64,000 nucleotides of DNA from Paracoccaceae bacterium (lineage in GTDB: Bacteria; Pseudomonadota; Alphaproteobacteria; Rhodobacterales; Rhodobacteraceae), in the NCBI GenBank assembly GCA_026989355.1, contig JALSJM010000002.1, positions 186,001 to 250,000 on the forward strand. Direction: 5' to 3'. A program made the translations under genes and the position numbers. The notes below the pieces were generated by a model. That model was given only the letters and a program-made list of their open reading frames with translations, was not told the DNA's origin and ran no database searches. This document shows positions 18,276-26,751 of the stretch, in pieces; the stretch's first letter is position 1; every line of letters begins with the position of its first letter.

Positions 18276-19133
18276 ATGTCGAACCGCCATAATCCCTGGC
18301 AGAACCGTTTTTTTGCAGCCGTCCTGACGACCGGGCTGGCCTTTCCTGCAATTGCGGAAGAGATCACCGCCGGAACGGTGGTGGCCACCGTGAACGGAGA
18401 AGACATCACCCTTGGCGAAATGATCGCAACCGCGGAAACCTTGCCCGATCAGTACAAGGGGTTACCCGATGACGTTCTGTTCGACGGCATCCTGCAGCAG
18501 CTCATCCAGCAGACGGCCCTTTCCCAGGCGCTGGAGGGCACGCCGCCCAAACGGGTGGAAGTCGGTGTCAGGAACGAGCGCCGCCTTCTGCGTGCCGGCG
18601 CCGTTATCGAACAGATTGCCAGGGAAGCCGTCACCGATGACACCATTCGTGCCGCATATGAAAAGCGCTTTGCCAATGCCGAACCTTCGAAAGAGTACAA
18701 CGCTTCGCACATTCTGGTAAAAACCCGGGAAGAGGCCGAGTCCATCATCAAGGAACTCGAAGCCGGTGCCGATTTTGCCGATCTTGCAAGGGAAAAATCG
18801 ACGGGCCCTTCCGGCCCCAACGGCGGAGCGCTCGGCTGGTTCGGCCCGGGCATGATGGTCAAGCCCTTCGAGGATGCCGTGGTGGCAATGAAGCCCGGCC
18901 AGATTTCGGAGCCCGTTGAAACACAATTCGGCTGGCATGTAATCAAGCTTAATGAAACGCGCCTCAAGGATGCACCAAAGCTTGAGGACGTACGGGACGA
19001 ACTGAAAGCCCAGCTTGAACGCGAAGCCCTTGAAAAGGCCGTTGCCGATATCACCAGGAACGCCAAGGTCGTAAAGGCGGAAGCGGGCAAGATCCCGCCC
19101 TCGGCCCTGCGCGACAGCAGTCTGCTCGACTGA
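18276..19133 (+). CDS. Periplasmic parvulin-type peptidyl-prolyl isomerase
   Basis: 285 residues from the ATG at 18276, preceded by AGAGGAAG; the frame is open to 18231, but that part overlaps the promoter region. A signal peptide (FFAAVLTTGLAFPAIAEE) is followed by an N-terminal helical chaperone region and a PpiC/parvulin domain at about 135-225: ASHILVKTREEAESII, GPSGPNGGALGWFGPGMMVKPFEDAVV and FGWHVIKLNETR are the family's core motifs. It assists folding of exported or outer-membrane proteins in the periplasm (PrsA/SurA role). Being divergent from secA, which exports such proteins, fits. It may be heat- or stress-regulated through an RpoH-like promoter. No lipobox is present, so it is soluble. 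Confidence 0.9.
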   Translation: MSNRHNPWQNRFFAAVLTTGLAFPAIAEEITAGTVVATVNGEDITLGEMIATAETLPDQYKGLPDDVLFDGILQQLIQQTALSQALEGTPPKRVEVGVRNERRLLRAGAVIEQIAREAVTDDTIRAAYEKRFANAEPSKEYNASHILVKTREEAESIIKELEAGADFADLAREKSTGPSGPNGGALGWFGPGMMVKPFEDAVVAMKPGQISEPVETQFGWHVIKLNETRLKDAPKLEDVRDELKAQLEREALEKAVADITRNAKVVKAEAGKIPPSALRDSSLLD

Positions 19134-19147
19134 GAGCACAAGGCCAG

Positions 19148-20404
19148 ATGATGACGACAGACAAGGAAAGATGGCTTTCGCCGCTTGCTGCGGCGGGGAG
19201 CTTTCCCGATCTGCCCCTCGTTTCAGGGGTTGAACTGGCGGCCATCGAAGCAGGCGTGCGTTACCAGGGCCGCAAGGATGTAATGCTTGCCCGCCTTGCT
19301 CCCGGCTCCACCATTGCCGGCGTCTATACACAATCGGCAACCCGCGCCTGGCCGGTAGAGGACTGCGTGGCGAAAACCGGCCTTCCCCCCGAAGGGGGGG
19401 CCGCAATCCTGGTGAATTCGGGCAATGCCAATGCCTTCACCGGCCACCATGGTCTGAAGGCCGTGCGGGCCATCTCGGCAGCCGTGTCCAGAACGCTCGG
19501 CATTCCCGAAACCCGGGTATTCATTGCCTCAACCGGAGTAATCGGCGAACCGCTTCCCCACGAACGGATCACGGAAAAGATCGGAGAACTTGCCGAACGG
19601 CTTTCGCCCTGCGGACTGAAGGAAGCCGCCGAAGCGATCATGACCACCGATACCTATCCCAAGGGGGCGGGCACGACTGTTTCGGTCGCAGGGCAGGAGA
19701 TCCGCATTGCCGGTATTGCCAAAGGGGCCGGCATGATCGCCCCCGACATGGCAACGATGCTGGTTTTCATCTTTACCGATGCCAGAGTCGCCCAGCCGCT
19801 TTTGCAGGAAATGCTGTGCGATCTCACCGGGCCAACCTTCAACAGCATCACTGTGGACGGAGATACCTCGACATCCGATACCCTGATCCTGGCCGCCACC
19901 GGCCAGAGCGCAGCCCCTGAAATCACCAGCAACACGGACCCCGCCGCCCAAGCCTTTCGCAAGGCACTGCATGGTGTCATGCTTGACCTTGCGCATCAGG
20001 TGGTGCGTGATGGCGAAGGCGCCACGAAATTCGTCGAGATCCGCGTTCGTGGCGCGGCAAACACTGCAGATGCCCGCAAAGTGGCCATGGCCATCGCCAA
20101 TTCGCCCCTGGTAAAAACCGCCTTCGCCGGAGAAGATCCGAACTGGGGCCGCATCGTGATGGCTGTGGGAAAATCCGGTGCACGGGCTGATCGTGATCGT
20201 CTGTCCATCCGGTTCGGAGATATCCTTGTGGCTGAAAACGGCTGGGTCGCACCCGGCTACAACGAAGCCACCGCCGCTGCCTATATGAAGAACCCCGAGC
20301 TGAAGGTTACCGTCGATCTGGGGCTTGGCGGCGGCGAAAGTACCGTCTGGACCTGCGATTTCACCCAGCGCTATGTCGCGATCAATGCGGATTACCGCTC
20401 GTGA
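19148..20404 (+). CDS. argJ: Bifunctional glutamate N-acetyltransferase / amino-acid acetyltransferase
   Basis: 418 residues. It contains the autocleavage site IAKGAGMIAPDMATMLVFIFTD, where the Ala-Thr bond is cut to give alpha and beta chains with Thr as nucleophile. Other family segments are VNSGNANAFTGHHG, FIASTGVIGEPLPHERI, NSITVDGDTSTSDT and EDPNWGRIVMAVGKSGA. It transfers acetyl from N-acetylornithine to glutamate (arginine synthesis by acetyl recycling) and perhaps uses acetyl-CoA too. argG is at 48710-49933, far away, so arginine genes are scattered. It follows the PPIase gene after 14 nt and overlaps mutT by 4 nt (GTGA). Identity is secure. Confidence 0.96.
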   Translation: MMTTDKERWLSPLAAAGSFPDLPLVSGVELAAIEAGVRYQGRKDVMLARLAPGSTIAGVYTQSATRAWPVEDCVAKTGLPPEGGAAILVNSGNANAFTGHHGLKAVRAISAAVSRTLGIPETRVFIASTGVIGEPLPHERITEKIGELAERLSPCGLKEAAEAIMTTDTYPKGAGTTVSVAGQEIRIAGIAKGAGMIAPDMATMLVFIFTDARVAQPLLQEMLCDLTGPTFNSITVDGDTSTSDTLILAATGQSAAPEITSNTDPAAQAFRKALHGVMLDLAHQVVRDGEGATKFVEIRVRGAANTADARKVAMAIANSPLVKTAFAGEDPNWGRIVMAVGKSGARADRDRLSIRFGDILVAENGWVAPGYNEATAAAYMKNPELKVTVDLGLGGGESTVWTCDFTQRYVAINADYRS

Positions 20405-20802
20405 CACAGTTGATTCTCGTTTCTGCGGTAGCGCTTGTCGACAAGGACGGACGCATCCTGCTGACCCAGCGCCCGGCAGGCAAGAGCATGTCCGGGCTGT
20501 GGGAATTTCCGGGAGGAAAAATCGAAGCCGGCGAAACGCCCGAAGCCGCCCTTGTCCGCGAACTTGAGGAAGAGCTTGGCATCAACACCTGGAAAAGCTG
20601 TCTTGCCCCGCTGACCTTCGCCAGCCATTCCTATGATGACTTTCACCTTCTGATGCCACTTTTCGCCTGTCGGAAATGGCAGGGGCAGCCGCGCCCACGT
20701 GAAAACCAGAAGATGAAATGGGTGCGGCCTGCGGATCTGCGCAACTATCCGATGCCTCCGGCAGACATCCCCCTTGTTGCATTTCTGCGCGATTTTCTAT
20801 GA
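20401..20802 (+). CDS. mutT: 8-oxo-dGTP diphosphatase (Nudix, MutT)
   Basis: 133 residues from a GTG start inside the argJ stop (GTGA overlap), so translation is probably coupled. The Nudix box is GGKIEAGETPEAALVRELEEELGI (GX5EX7REUXEEXGU complete). It also has LLTQRPAGKSMSGLWEFPG and the C-terminal WVRPADLRNYPMPPADIPLV, close to E. coli MutT. It hydrolyses oxidised dGTP, keeping 8-oxo-G out of DNA. In alphaproteobacteria argJ-mutT adjacency is common as I recall. Nothing is missing; other Nudix hydrolases are conceivable, but the WEFPGGK and LxxYPxPPADxPL pattern favours MutT. Confidence 0.92.
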   Translation: MTQLILVSAVALVDKDGRILLTQRPAGKSMSGLWEFPGGKIEAGETPEAALVRELEEELGINTWKSCLAPLTFASHSYDDFHLLMPLFACRKWQGQPRPRENQKMKWVRPADLRNYPMPPADIPLVAFLRDFL

Positions 20803-20899
20803 TCTTCGAAAATCCTGGCTCCTTTGTTCGGCATTTATCAACAGTGCAATATATGAAATTGCAACTGTCTTCATTTTTTGCGTGATTTTCCTGAAAAAA

Positions 20900-20928
20900 T
20901 GAGAAATTCTCTCATCGGCTGATCAGCC
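20900..20928. promoter_or_regulatory. Two adjacent palindromes before the 45-codon gene
   Basis: GAGAAATTCTC (20901-20911) is a perfect dyad, widened as TGAGA-AATTC-TCTCA (20900-20914). GGCTGATCAGCC (20917-20928) is a perfect 12-bp palindrome without a centre. Both lie just before a GGGGGAGGAAG ribosome site in an AT-rich stretch, as an operator or leader element would. Confidence 0.4.
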
Positions 20929-20947
20929 TGGGGGAGGAAGCAAACCG

Positions 20948-21085
20948 ATGCTACGCACCATCATCATCGGAAGCTGCGTTTCAATACAGGGGGTTTTCGT
21001 GCGAAACCTGCCGAATGGCAAGATTGCCGTTTGCCTTGATTCGACGATTTACGAAGGTTATCCCGTCTGCGCGATTGCTGCCTGA
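20948..21085 (+). CDS. Small uncharacterised protein, 45 residues
   Basis: An ATG at 20948 has a strong ribosome site (GGGGGAGGAAG, seven nt before). The reading frame codes for 45 residues, starting MLRTIIIGSCVSIQGVFVR and ending YEGYPVCAIAA, with a DGK-like turn (LPNGKIAVCLDSTIYEGYPV). It looks like one small beta-rich domain with three cysteines; no signal peptide or membrane helix is clear. I believe similar short proteins, sometimes mislabelled as 'translation initiation factor 2', occur beside infB in Rhodobacteraceae, but I cannot check. It is convergent with infB (75-nt gap) and has its own AT-rich upstream stretch with palindromes. Function unknown. Confidence 0.65.
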   Translation: MLRTIIIGSCVSIQGVFVRNLPNGKIAVCLDSTIYEGYPVCAIAA

Positions 21086-21106
21086 TCATTCCGGTTTGCC
21101 ATGAAC

Positions 21107-21137
21107 GATGAAGGGGGCTCAACGCCTCTCCTTCGTC
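21107..21137. terminator. Weak hairpin between the small gene and infB
   Basis: GATGAAGG (21107-21114) pairs with CCTTCGTC (21130-21137), with one G-T pair and a 15-nt centre. It lies between converging genes and may act as a terminator for either; no clear T-run follows. Confidence 0.3.
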
Positions 21138-21159
21138 ATTTCCTGCGCCCTGCTGTCCA

Positions 21160-23631
21160 TCACTCTAGCGTTCTTTGGACTTCCTCACGCTCGAATATTT
21201 CGATCACATCGCCGGGGCGGATATCGTCGTAATTCTCGAAGGCCATACCGCATTCCTGACCCGACTGAACTTCGGGCACTTCATCCTTGAAGCGCTTGAG
21301 CGTTTTCAACGTGCCTTCGTGGATTACCGTGTTGTCACGCAGCAAACGCACCCCGGCCGAGCGCCGCGCAACGCCTTCGGTCACAAGGCAGCCGGCCACC
21401 TTGCCAACCCCGGTAACCTTGAACACTTCCTTGATTTCGGCATAGCCGATGAACTTTTCGCGGATTTCCGCGCTGAGCAGGCCCGAAGCAGCAGCCTTTA
21501 CATCATCGACCAGATCGTAGATCACCGAATAATAGCGGATCTCGACACTCTTCTGGTTGGCCGCCGCCCTGGCCGATGCATTGGCCCGCACGTTGAAGCC
21601 GATTACCGGAGCTCCCGAGGCTTCGGCAAGACCGATATCCGTTTCGGTAATCGCGCCAACGCCCGAATGCAGCACGCGCACACGCACTTCCTCGTTACCG
21701 ATCTTTTCCATTGCCTGGATGATTGCCTCGGTGGAGCCCTGCACATCGGCCTTTACAATGATTGGCAGCTCCTTCACGTTCTCGTCAGCCTTGGCCTTGG
21801 CCATCAGCTGTTCAAGCGTCGTGGCCGCACCCTGGGCCGCGCGTTTTTCCTTGGCCACGTTCTCGCGATACTCGGCGATTTCGCGCGCCTGGGCCTCGGT
21901 TTCAACAACATTGAGCACATCACCCGCTTCTGGGGTGCCGTGCAGGCCAAGCACCTCGACTGGCACAGAAGGCCCGGCCTCCTTGACACGCGCGCCCTTG
22001 TCATTGATCAGAGCACGCACCCGGCCCCATTTTTCGCCCACGACGAAAACATCACCCCGGCGAAGGGTGCCGTGCTGAACCAGAACCGTGGCCACCGGTC
22101 CGCGCCCCACATCAAGCTGGGCCTCGATCACCGCGCCCTGGGCCGGACGGTTCGGATTTGCCTTCAGCTCCAGAATTTCGGCCTGCAGTGCGATAGCCTC
22201 GAGAAGCTCTTTCAGCCCCTGTCCGGTGATCGCGGATACCTCGACATCCTGAACATCGCCGGAAAGCTTTTCAACGATCACCTCATGCTGCAAAAGCTCG
22301 GTGCGCACCCTGTCCGGGTCGGCATCCGGCTTGTCGCATTTGTTGATCGCAATGATCATCGGCACATTGGCCGCCTTGGCGTGATTGATCGCTTCAATCG
22401 TCTGCGGCATCACGGAATCGTCAGCCGCCACCACAAGCACCACGATATCGGTTACCTGCGCACCGCGCGCCCGCATCGACGTAAAGGCAGCATGGCCCGG
22501 CGTATCAAGAAAGGTCAACACCGCTCCGTCATCGGTTTCCACCTGATAGGCGCCGATATGCTGGGTGATCCCGCCGGCTTCGCCCGCAGTTACCTTGGTA
22601 TGCCGTATGGCATCGAGCAGTGATGTCTTTCCGTGATCCACATGCCCCATCACCGTAATCACCGGCGGACGCGGCTTCAGATCTTCGGGCCTGTCCTCGA
22701 TCTGGGTGATCACGTCTTCGACGTCAGCATCGGAAACCCGCACCACCTTGTGGCCGAATTCCTCGATGATCAGTTCGGCGGTATCGGCATCGATCGACTG
22801 GTTCTGCGTCACCATCATACCCATGTTCATGAGCGCCTTGACAACATCGGCCGCGCGCTCGGCCATGCGGTTGGCCAGTTCCTGAACCACGATCGTTTCC
22901 GGCAGCTGCACCTCGCGCACAACCTTTTCGCGCTCGACATTGCCTCCCATGGCCTTCTGACGCGCACGTTCCTGCTTGCGCTTGATCGCCGCAAGCGAAA
23001 GCTGCCTTCCGCCCTCGCCCGACAGCGCCTGGCTGAGCGTGAGCTTGCCCGACCTTCGCCCCTCATTGCGGCCCTTGCCCTTGGGTGCACGATCACGCCC
23101 CTCCCGTTCGGCCTTGCGAGGGCTGACAGCGGGCCTGCCACCACCACGCGAAGAAGAACCAGCCGGTTCGGGCCCAACCGGCGGCGGTGCAGGTTTTGCG
23201 GCTGCGGTTTCCTTGCGGCTGCGTTCTTCGGCTTCGGCCTTCTCACGCGCCTTGCGGCGAAGCTCCTGTTCTTCGCGTTCCCTGGCCTCCTTCTCGGCCC
23301 GGCGACGGATACGCTCGGCCTCGCGGGTGGCTTCCTCGGCCTTTCGTTTCTCGGCCTCCTCGGCCTCACGGGCCTTGGCGGCCTTCAATGCCTTCATGCG
23401 CCGCTCAAGCTCGGCATCACTGATCCCGGCAGGGCGTTTCTGCGGATCGCCCACGATGGGCCCCGAAGGGGCAACCGTTTTCGGCGCTCCGGGCTTGGGC
23501 ACCACGATACGCTTCCGCTTGGTCTCCACCACGACGTTCTTGGTGCGCCCGTGGCTGAAGCTTTGCTTCACACTGCCCGCACGCGGGCCGCCACGCAGGC
23601 CAAGAGTCTTTTTGCCGTCATTCTCACTCAT
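21160..23631 (-). CDS. infB: Translation initiation factor IF-2
   Basis: 823 residues. N-terminal part: [41 protein letters not shown], then a charged Ala/Glu/Arg-rich coiled region (residues ~70-215). The G domain has [15 protein letters not shown] (G1), [12 protein letters not shown] (G2), DTPGHAAF (G3) and NKCDKP (G4), followed by domains II-IV ending in [11 protein letters not shown]. It brings fMet-tRNA to the 30S subunit and promotes subunit joining. Its start overlaps the stop of the ylxR gene by 4 nt. It is the last gene of the rimP-nusA-ylxR-infB operon, as in most bacteria. Length is typical of alphaproteobacteria. Confidence 0.98.
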   Translation of the reverse strand: MSENDGKKTLGLRGGPRAGSVKQSFSHGRTKNVVVETKRKRIVVPKPGAPKTVAPSGPIVGDPQKRPAGISDAELERRMKALKAAKAREAEEAEKRKAEEATREAERIRRRAEKEAREREEQELRRKAREKAEAEERSRKETAAAKPAPPPVGPEPAGSSSRGGGRPAVSPRKAEREGRDRAPKGKGRNEGRRSGKLTLSQALSGEGGRQLSLAAIKRKQERARQKAMGGNVEREKVVREVQLPETIVVQELANRMAERAADVVKALMNMGMMVTQNQSIDADTAELIIEEFGHKVVRVSDADVEDVITQIEDRPEDLKPRPPVITVMGHVDHGKTSLLDAIRHTKVTAGEAGGITQHIGAYQVETDDGAVLTFLDTPGHAAFTSMRARGAQVTDIVVLVVAADDSVMPQTIEAINHAKAANVPMIIAINKCDKPDADPDRVRTELLQHEVIVEKLSGDVQDVEVSAITGQGLKELLEAIALQAEILELKANPNRPAQGAVIEAQLDVGRGPVATVLVQHGTLRRGDVFVVGEKWGRVRALINDKGARVKEAGPSVPVEVLGLHGTPEAGDVLNVVETEAQAREIAEYRENVAKEKRAAQGAATTLEQLMAKAKADENVKELPIIVKADVQGSTEAIIQAMEKIGNEEVRVRVLHSGVGAITETDIGLAEASGAPVIGFNVRANASARAAANQKSVEIRYYSVIYDLVDDVKAAASGLLSAEIREKFIGYAEIKEVFKVTGVGKVAGCLVTEGVARRSAGVRLLRDNTVIHEGTLKTLKRFKDEVPEVQSGQECGMAFENYDDIRPGDVIEIFEREEVQRTLE

Positions 23632-24260
23632 GTGGTCGTCTTTTCCTTTCCGGCGTCAATTTCGCCGAGATCGGCCCGCAAGCCCTTGAGCCTTTCCGCT
23701 TCCTCTACAACACGCTGCGTGAGTCCGCCAGACGCGAGCGCGCCATGTATCACATTTTCCCGCCCGAATGCCAAACCCAATTCCCGGGCGGTAAGCACCT
23801 CGATCCGGGTTTCGGAACCACCGGGCGGGCGAAGTTTCGATTTTCCGCGCTCCGATCCATCCGAAGCCTGGATCAGAATCTGTGCCCGACCGCTTTCAAG
23901 CCAGCCCTTCACCTTTTCATACCCCGTTACCGCCAATCCGGCCTTGCGCGCAAGGGCAAGAAGGCTGATCAGGCGATTGGCAAGCCGGGTCTCGACCTCG
24001 TCCAGCAGTCTTTCCGGCAGTTTTACCGGAGCGCGCACCGCGCGCGCAAACAGCTGTCTGGCCATCGCCTGCTCAAGCGAAGCGCGATCGGCACTGACCC
24101 AGATACCCCGGCCCGGCAGCTTTTCAAGCACATCCGGCACAATCAAACCGGCAGGATCCACCACGAAACGCAAAAGCCTTGCTTTCGGCCGCACCTGGCC
24201 ACTGGCGATACAGCGCCGCACGGGGGCACCGCGTTCCTTTCTGCGACCGCCGCGGCTCAT
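23628..24260 (-). CDS. YlxR (DUF448) / L7Ae-like RNA-binding fusion protein
   Basis: 210 residues. Residues 1-80 are a YlxR/DUF448 domain: [23 protein letters not shown] (the RxCxxSxxxxxxxxLxRFV motif) and [19 protein letters not shown]. Residues ~95-185 form a L7Ae/L30e-like fold: [45 protein letters not shown] and [21 protein letters not shown]. In Gram-positive bacteria these are two genes (ylxR, ylxQ) at the same place between nusA and infB; fusion is usual in alphaproteobacteria. The role is probably RNA binding linked to transcription or ribosome assembly; YlxR has been proposed to affect RNase P. It overlaps infB by 4 nt and follows nusA after 20 nt. Confidence 0.9.
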   Translation of the reverse strand: MSRGGRRKERGAPVRRCIASGQVRPKARLLRFVVDPAGLIVPDVLEKLPGRGIWVSADRASLEQAMARQLFARAVRAPVKLPERLLDEVETRLANRLISLLALARKAGLAVTGYEKVKGWLESGRAQILIQASDGSERGKSKLRPPGGSETRIEVLTARELGLAFGRENVIHGALASGGLTQRVVEEAERLKGLRADLGEIDAGKEKTTT

Positions 24261-24280
24261 GTTCTGCTCCGTTCCTGCGT

Positions 24281-25945
24281 TCAGGTTCCGGTCTCCTCGC
24301 TCTCTGTCGCAATCTGCACACCGCTGCTCTCTTCGTTTCCTGCCTCGCGCTCTTCTTCGCCATCTTCGGCCTTGTCGCCTTCAATCTCGTCCGGGTCCAC
24401 CCAGCCCAGCATCACCCGGGCCGTCATGATAAGATTTTGCGCCTCTTCAAGCGACATGTCGAATTTTTCGAGCAGGCCCTCATCCTTCACCCGTTCGCCA
24501 TCCACCGTTGTCCAGCCTCCGGCCAACTCCCAATCGGCACATGTGGCAAAGTCTTCAAGCGTCTTGATACCGTCCTCGGCCAGGGCTTCGATCATCTGCG
24601 GGGTGAGGCCCGCGAAATTCACCAGACTGTCCTCGACGCCAAGTTCACGGGCGTGCTCCAGTGCCTTGCGGTTAGCGGCTTCCAGCTGATCGCGGGCGCG
24701 AGCCTGAAGCTCTTTTGCGGTTTCCTCATCAACGCCATCGATCACCAGAAGTTCGTCAAGGTCCACATAAGCAACCTCTTCAAGGCTGGTAAAACCTTCG
24801 GCCACCAGAAGCTGGGCGAAGAATTCGTCAAGATCAAGTTTTTCCATGAACAGCTTGGTGCGCTCGGCAAACTCGGCCTGGCGGCGCTCGCTTTCCTCGG
24901 CTTCGGTCAGAATATCGATATCCAGACCGGTAAGCTGGCTGGCCAGTCGCACATTCTGGCCACGCCGCCCGATTGCCAGCGAAAGCTGATCATCGGGCAC
25001 CACGACCTCGATCTTGCCGGCCTCCTCGTCAAGCACCACCTTCGTGACCTCGGCCGGCTGCAGTGCGTTCACCAGGAAGGTGGGTTGATCCTCGCTCCAG
25101 GGAATGATGTCAATCTTTTCGCCCTGAAGTTCGTTTACCACCGCCTGCACACGCGAGCCGCGCATGCCGACACAGGCACCCACGGGATCGATCGAACCGT
25201 CATAGGAAATCACCGCGATCTTGGCGCGCGAGCCCGGATCGCGGGCCACGGCCTTGATCTCGATGATGCCATCGTAGATTTCCGGCACTTCCATCTTGAA
25301 CAGTTCGGCCATGAACTGCGGGTCGGAGCGCGACAGGAAGATCTGCGGGCCGCGGGCCTCGCGGCGCACATCCTTCACATAGGCGCGGATACGATCATTG
25401 GGGCGATAGCTTTCACGGCCGATCTTCTCGTTACGGCGCAAGATGGCTTCGCCCCGGCCGATATCCACGATCACATTGCCGTATTCCTCGCGCTTCACCA
25501 CCCCGTTGATGATGGTGCCGACACGGTCCTTGAATTCCTCATACTGGCGCTCACGCTCGGCCTCGCGCACCTTCTGCAGGATCACCTGCTTTGCGCTCTG
25601 GGCAGCAATGCGGCCCATTTCCACCGGCGGCACCTCTTCCACGTAAGTGTCACCTGTCTTGGGATCATCCATGTACTGGCGGGCCTCTTCCACCGTCATC
25701 TGTGCCTGGTGATTTTCAAGCTCGTCATCCTCCACAACCGTGCGCACGCGGGTAAAGGTGGCCTTGCCGGTCTTGCGGTCGATGGAAACGCGGATGTCCA
25801 TTTCGCTGCCGTAGCGGCTCTTGGCCGCCCGCGCGAGGCTTTCTTCCATTGCCTCGATCACCAGTTCGGGATCGATCATCTTTTCGCGGGCAACGGCCTC
25901 GGCGGTTTGCAGAAGTTCAAGCTGGTTTGCACTTGTAATGGCCAT
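24281..25945 (-). CDS. nusA: Transcription termination/antitermination factor NusA
   Basis: 554 residues. Order: N-terminal RNA-polymerase-binding domain (1-125), S1 domain (~130-200, GTIINGVVKREEYGNVIVDIGRGEAILRRNE), two KH domains (~235-370, with VGACVGMRGSRVQAVVNELQGEKIDIIPW and AIGRRGQNVRLASQLTG), then C-terminal acidic helix-hairpin-helix repeats (ending EEREAGNEESSGVQIATE). It controls pausing, termination and rRNA antitermination. It starts 1 nt after the rimP stop and is followed by ylxR. All signatures are present. In this operon the upstream leader is a likely site of feedback. Confidence 0.97.
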   Translation of the reverse strand: MAITSANQLELLQTAEAVAREKMIDPELVIEAMEESLARAAKSRYGSEMDIRVSIDRKTGKATFTRVRTVVEDDELENHQAQMTVEEARQYMDDPKTGDTYVEEVPPVEMGRIAAQSAKQVILQKVREAERERQYEEFKDRVGTIINGVVKREEYGNVIVDIGRGEAILRRNEKIGRESYRPNDRIRAYVKDVRREARGPQIFLSRSDPQFMAELFKMEVPEIYDGIIEIKAVARDPGSRAKIAVISYDGSIDPVGACVGMRGSRVQAVVNELQGEKIDIIPWSEDQPTFLVNALQPAEVTKVVLDEEAGKIEVVVPDDQLSLAIGRRGQNVRLASQLTGLDIDILTEAEESERRQAEFAERTKLFMEKLDLDEFFAQLLVAEGFTSLEEVAYVDLDELLVIDGVDEETAKELQARARDQLEAANRKALEHARELGVEDSLVNFAGLTPQMIEALAEDGIKTLEDFATCADWELAGGWTTVDGERVKDEGLLEKFDMSLEEAQNLIMTARVMLGWVDPDEIEGDKAEDGEEEREAGNEESSGVQIATESEETGT

Positions 25946-25946
25946 G

Positions 25947-26558
25947 TCAGTCCTCTTTCTCCCCGGCGTCCCCGTCTTTGGGAGCCTCGGTTTCGATAGT
26001 GTCGAATTTCGTTTCGTCGATCACGCCGGTTGCCCTGCGCTGGCGCAACATTTCGCGGATCAGATGATCGGTAAGCACAAGCTTTGCATCGGAAAGCCAA
26101 TCGAACCTGAGCCCGATCGTGACGGTTTTGCCCGTTTCACCGCCAGCGGGAATCTCGATCAGCACCTCGTCGCCCTCGGTGCCGCCAAGCGTGCCACGAA
26201 AGCGACGGCGCCCGCCGATCAGCTCGGCTGTTTCAAGCTTGGCCTCGTAACCCTGCCAGTTGTCGAAATCCTTGAGTCGCGTCAGCGGCCGGTCGATCCC
26301 GGGGCTTGAGACCTCAAGCGAATAGGCTTCCTCGATCGGATCCTCCACGTCAAGCACGGCGGAAAGCTCGTTCGATATCCGGGCGCAGTCGTCCACCTCG
26401 ATCCCGCCTTCCGGACGATCGGCCATTACCTGCACCGTCTTGCTTTTTCCCCCCATCAGGCGCACGCGCACCAGCTCATATCCCAGGCCCTCGACAACGG
26501 GTCTGACGATCTCAGCCAGGCGGCGATCAATGGCGGCTTTTGCGATCAGATCGTTCAT
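25947..26558 (-). CDS. rimP: Ribosome maturation factor RimP
   Basis: 203 residues from the ATG at 26558 with GGAAG upstream. An ATG at 26651 would add 31 residues read through the leader hairpin and terminator and is rejected. Family segments: [88 protein letters not shown], i.e. the two-domain YhbC fold, with an unusually long charged C-terminal tail ([20 protein letters not shown]). It helps 30S subunit assembly. It is the first gene of the nusA-infB operon and 1 nt from nusA. Control is probably by the leader at 26572-26633. Confidence 0.95.
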   Translation of the reverse strand: MNDLIAKAAIDRRLAEIVRPVVEGLGYELVRVRLMGGKSKTVQVMADRPEGGIEVDDCARISNELSAVLDVEDPIEEAYSLEVSSPGIDRPLTRLKDFDNWQGYEAKLETAELIGGRRRFRGTLGGTEGDEVLIEIPAGGETGKTVTIGLRFDWLSDAKLVLTDHLIREMLRQRRATGVIDETKFDTIETEAPKDGDAGEKED

Positions 26559-26571
26559 TTCTTCCAGACAC

Positions 26572-26633
26572 AAAAAAACGGGCGCGCGGCCCGTTGCTCT
26601 TTCCCGGTGGAGCGTTGGGGTGGAAACCAACGC
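26572..26633 (-). promoter_or_regulatory. rimP leader with intrinsic terminator (likely attenuator)
   Basis: On the minus strand a first hairpin GCGTTGG-N8-CCAACGC (26633-26612) is followed by ACGGGC-N5-GCCCGT (26594-26578) and a run of seven T ending at 26572. The terminator ends 13 nt before the rimP ATG, and a promoter lies just upstream (26677-26649). This matches the idea of a rimP-nusA leader attenuator proposed for alphaproteobacteria (recalled, not checked). Confidence 0.75.
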
Positions 26634-26648
26634 GCCGCTGTTGCCTTT

Positions 26649-26677
26649 CATATAGGGCGATCGCTGCGAATCTGCAA
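26649..26677 (-). promoter_or_regulatory. Probable promoter of the rimP-nusA-infB operon
   Basis: TTGCAG (26677-26672), 17 nt, TATATG (26654-26649) on the minus strand. Transcription would start near 26642, just before the first leader hairpin. Confidence 0.5.
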
Positions 26678-26706
26678 GAACTGCTTGAGCCCTTCGCGCA
26701 AAATGT

Positions 26707-26734
26707 GAAACGCCCCGGCTTGTCGGGGCGTTTC
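26707..26734 (-). terminator. Terminator of the peptide-transporter operon
   Basis: GAAACGCCCCG (26707-26717), GCTTGT and CGGGGCGTTTC (26724-26734) form an 11-bp stem 17 nt after the stop of the binding-protein gene. On the minus strand the second arm itself ends in GTTTC and a TTTT follows four nt later. It separates this operon from the rimP promoter. Confidence 0.7.
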
Positions 26735-26751
26735 AAGGTGCTTTCAGATCA

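Noticed and set aside
20824-20855. TTGTTC...TATATG as promoter of the 45-codon gene
   Set aside because: The spacer is 20 nt for TATATG; the alternative AATATA box at 18 nt is a weak match, so no promoter is claimed.
21175-25999. Several plus-strand ORFs of 480-606 codons opposite infB, ylxR and nusA
   Set aside because: Shadow frames of the known operon; they also cross the overlaps and regulatory sites without sense.
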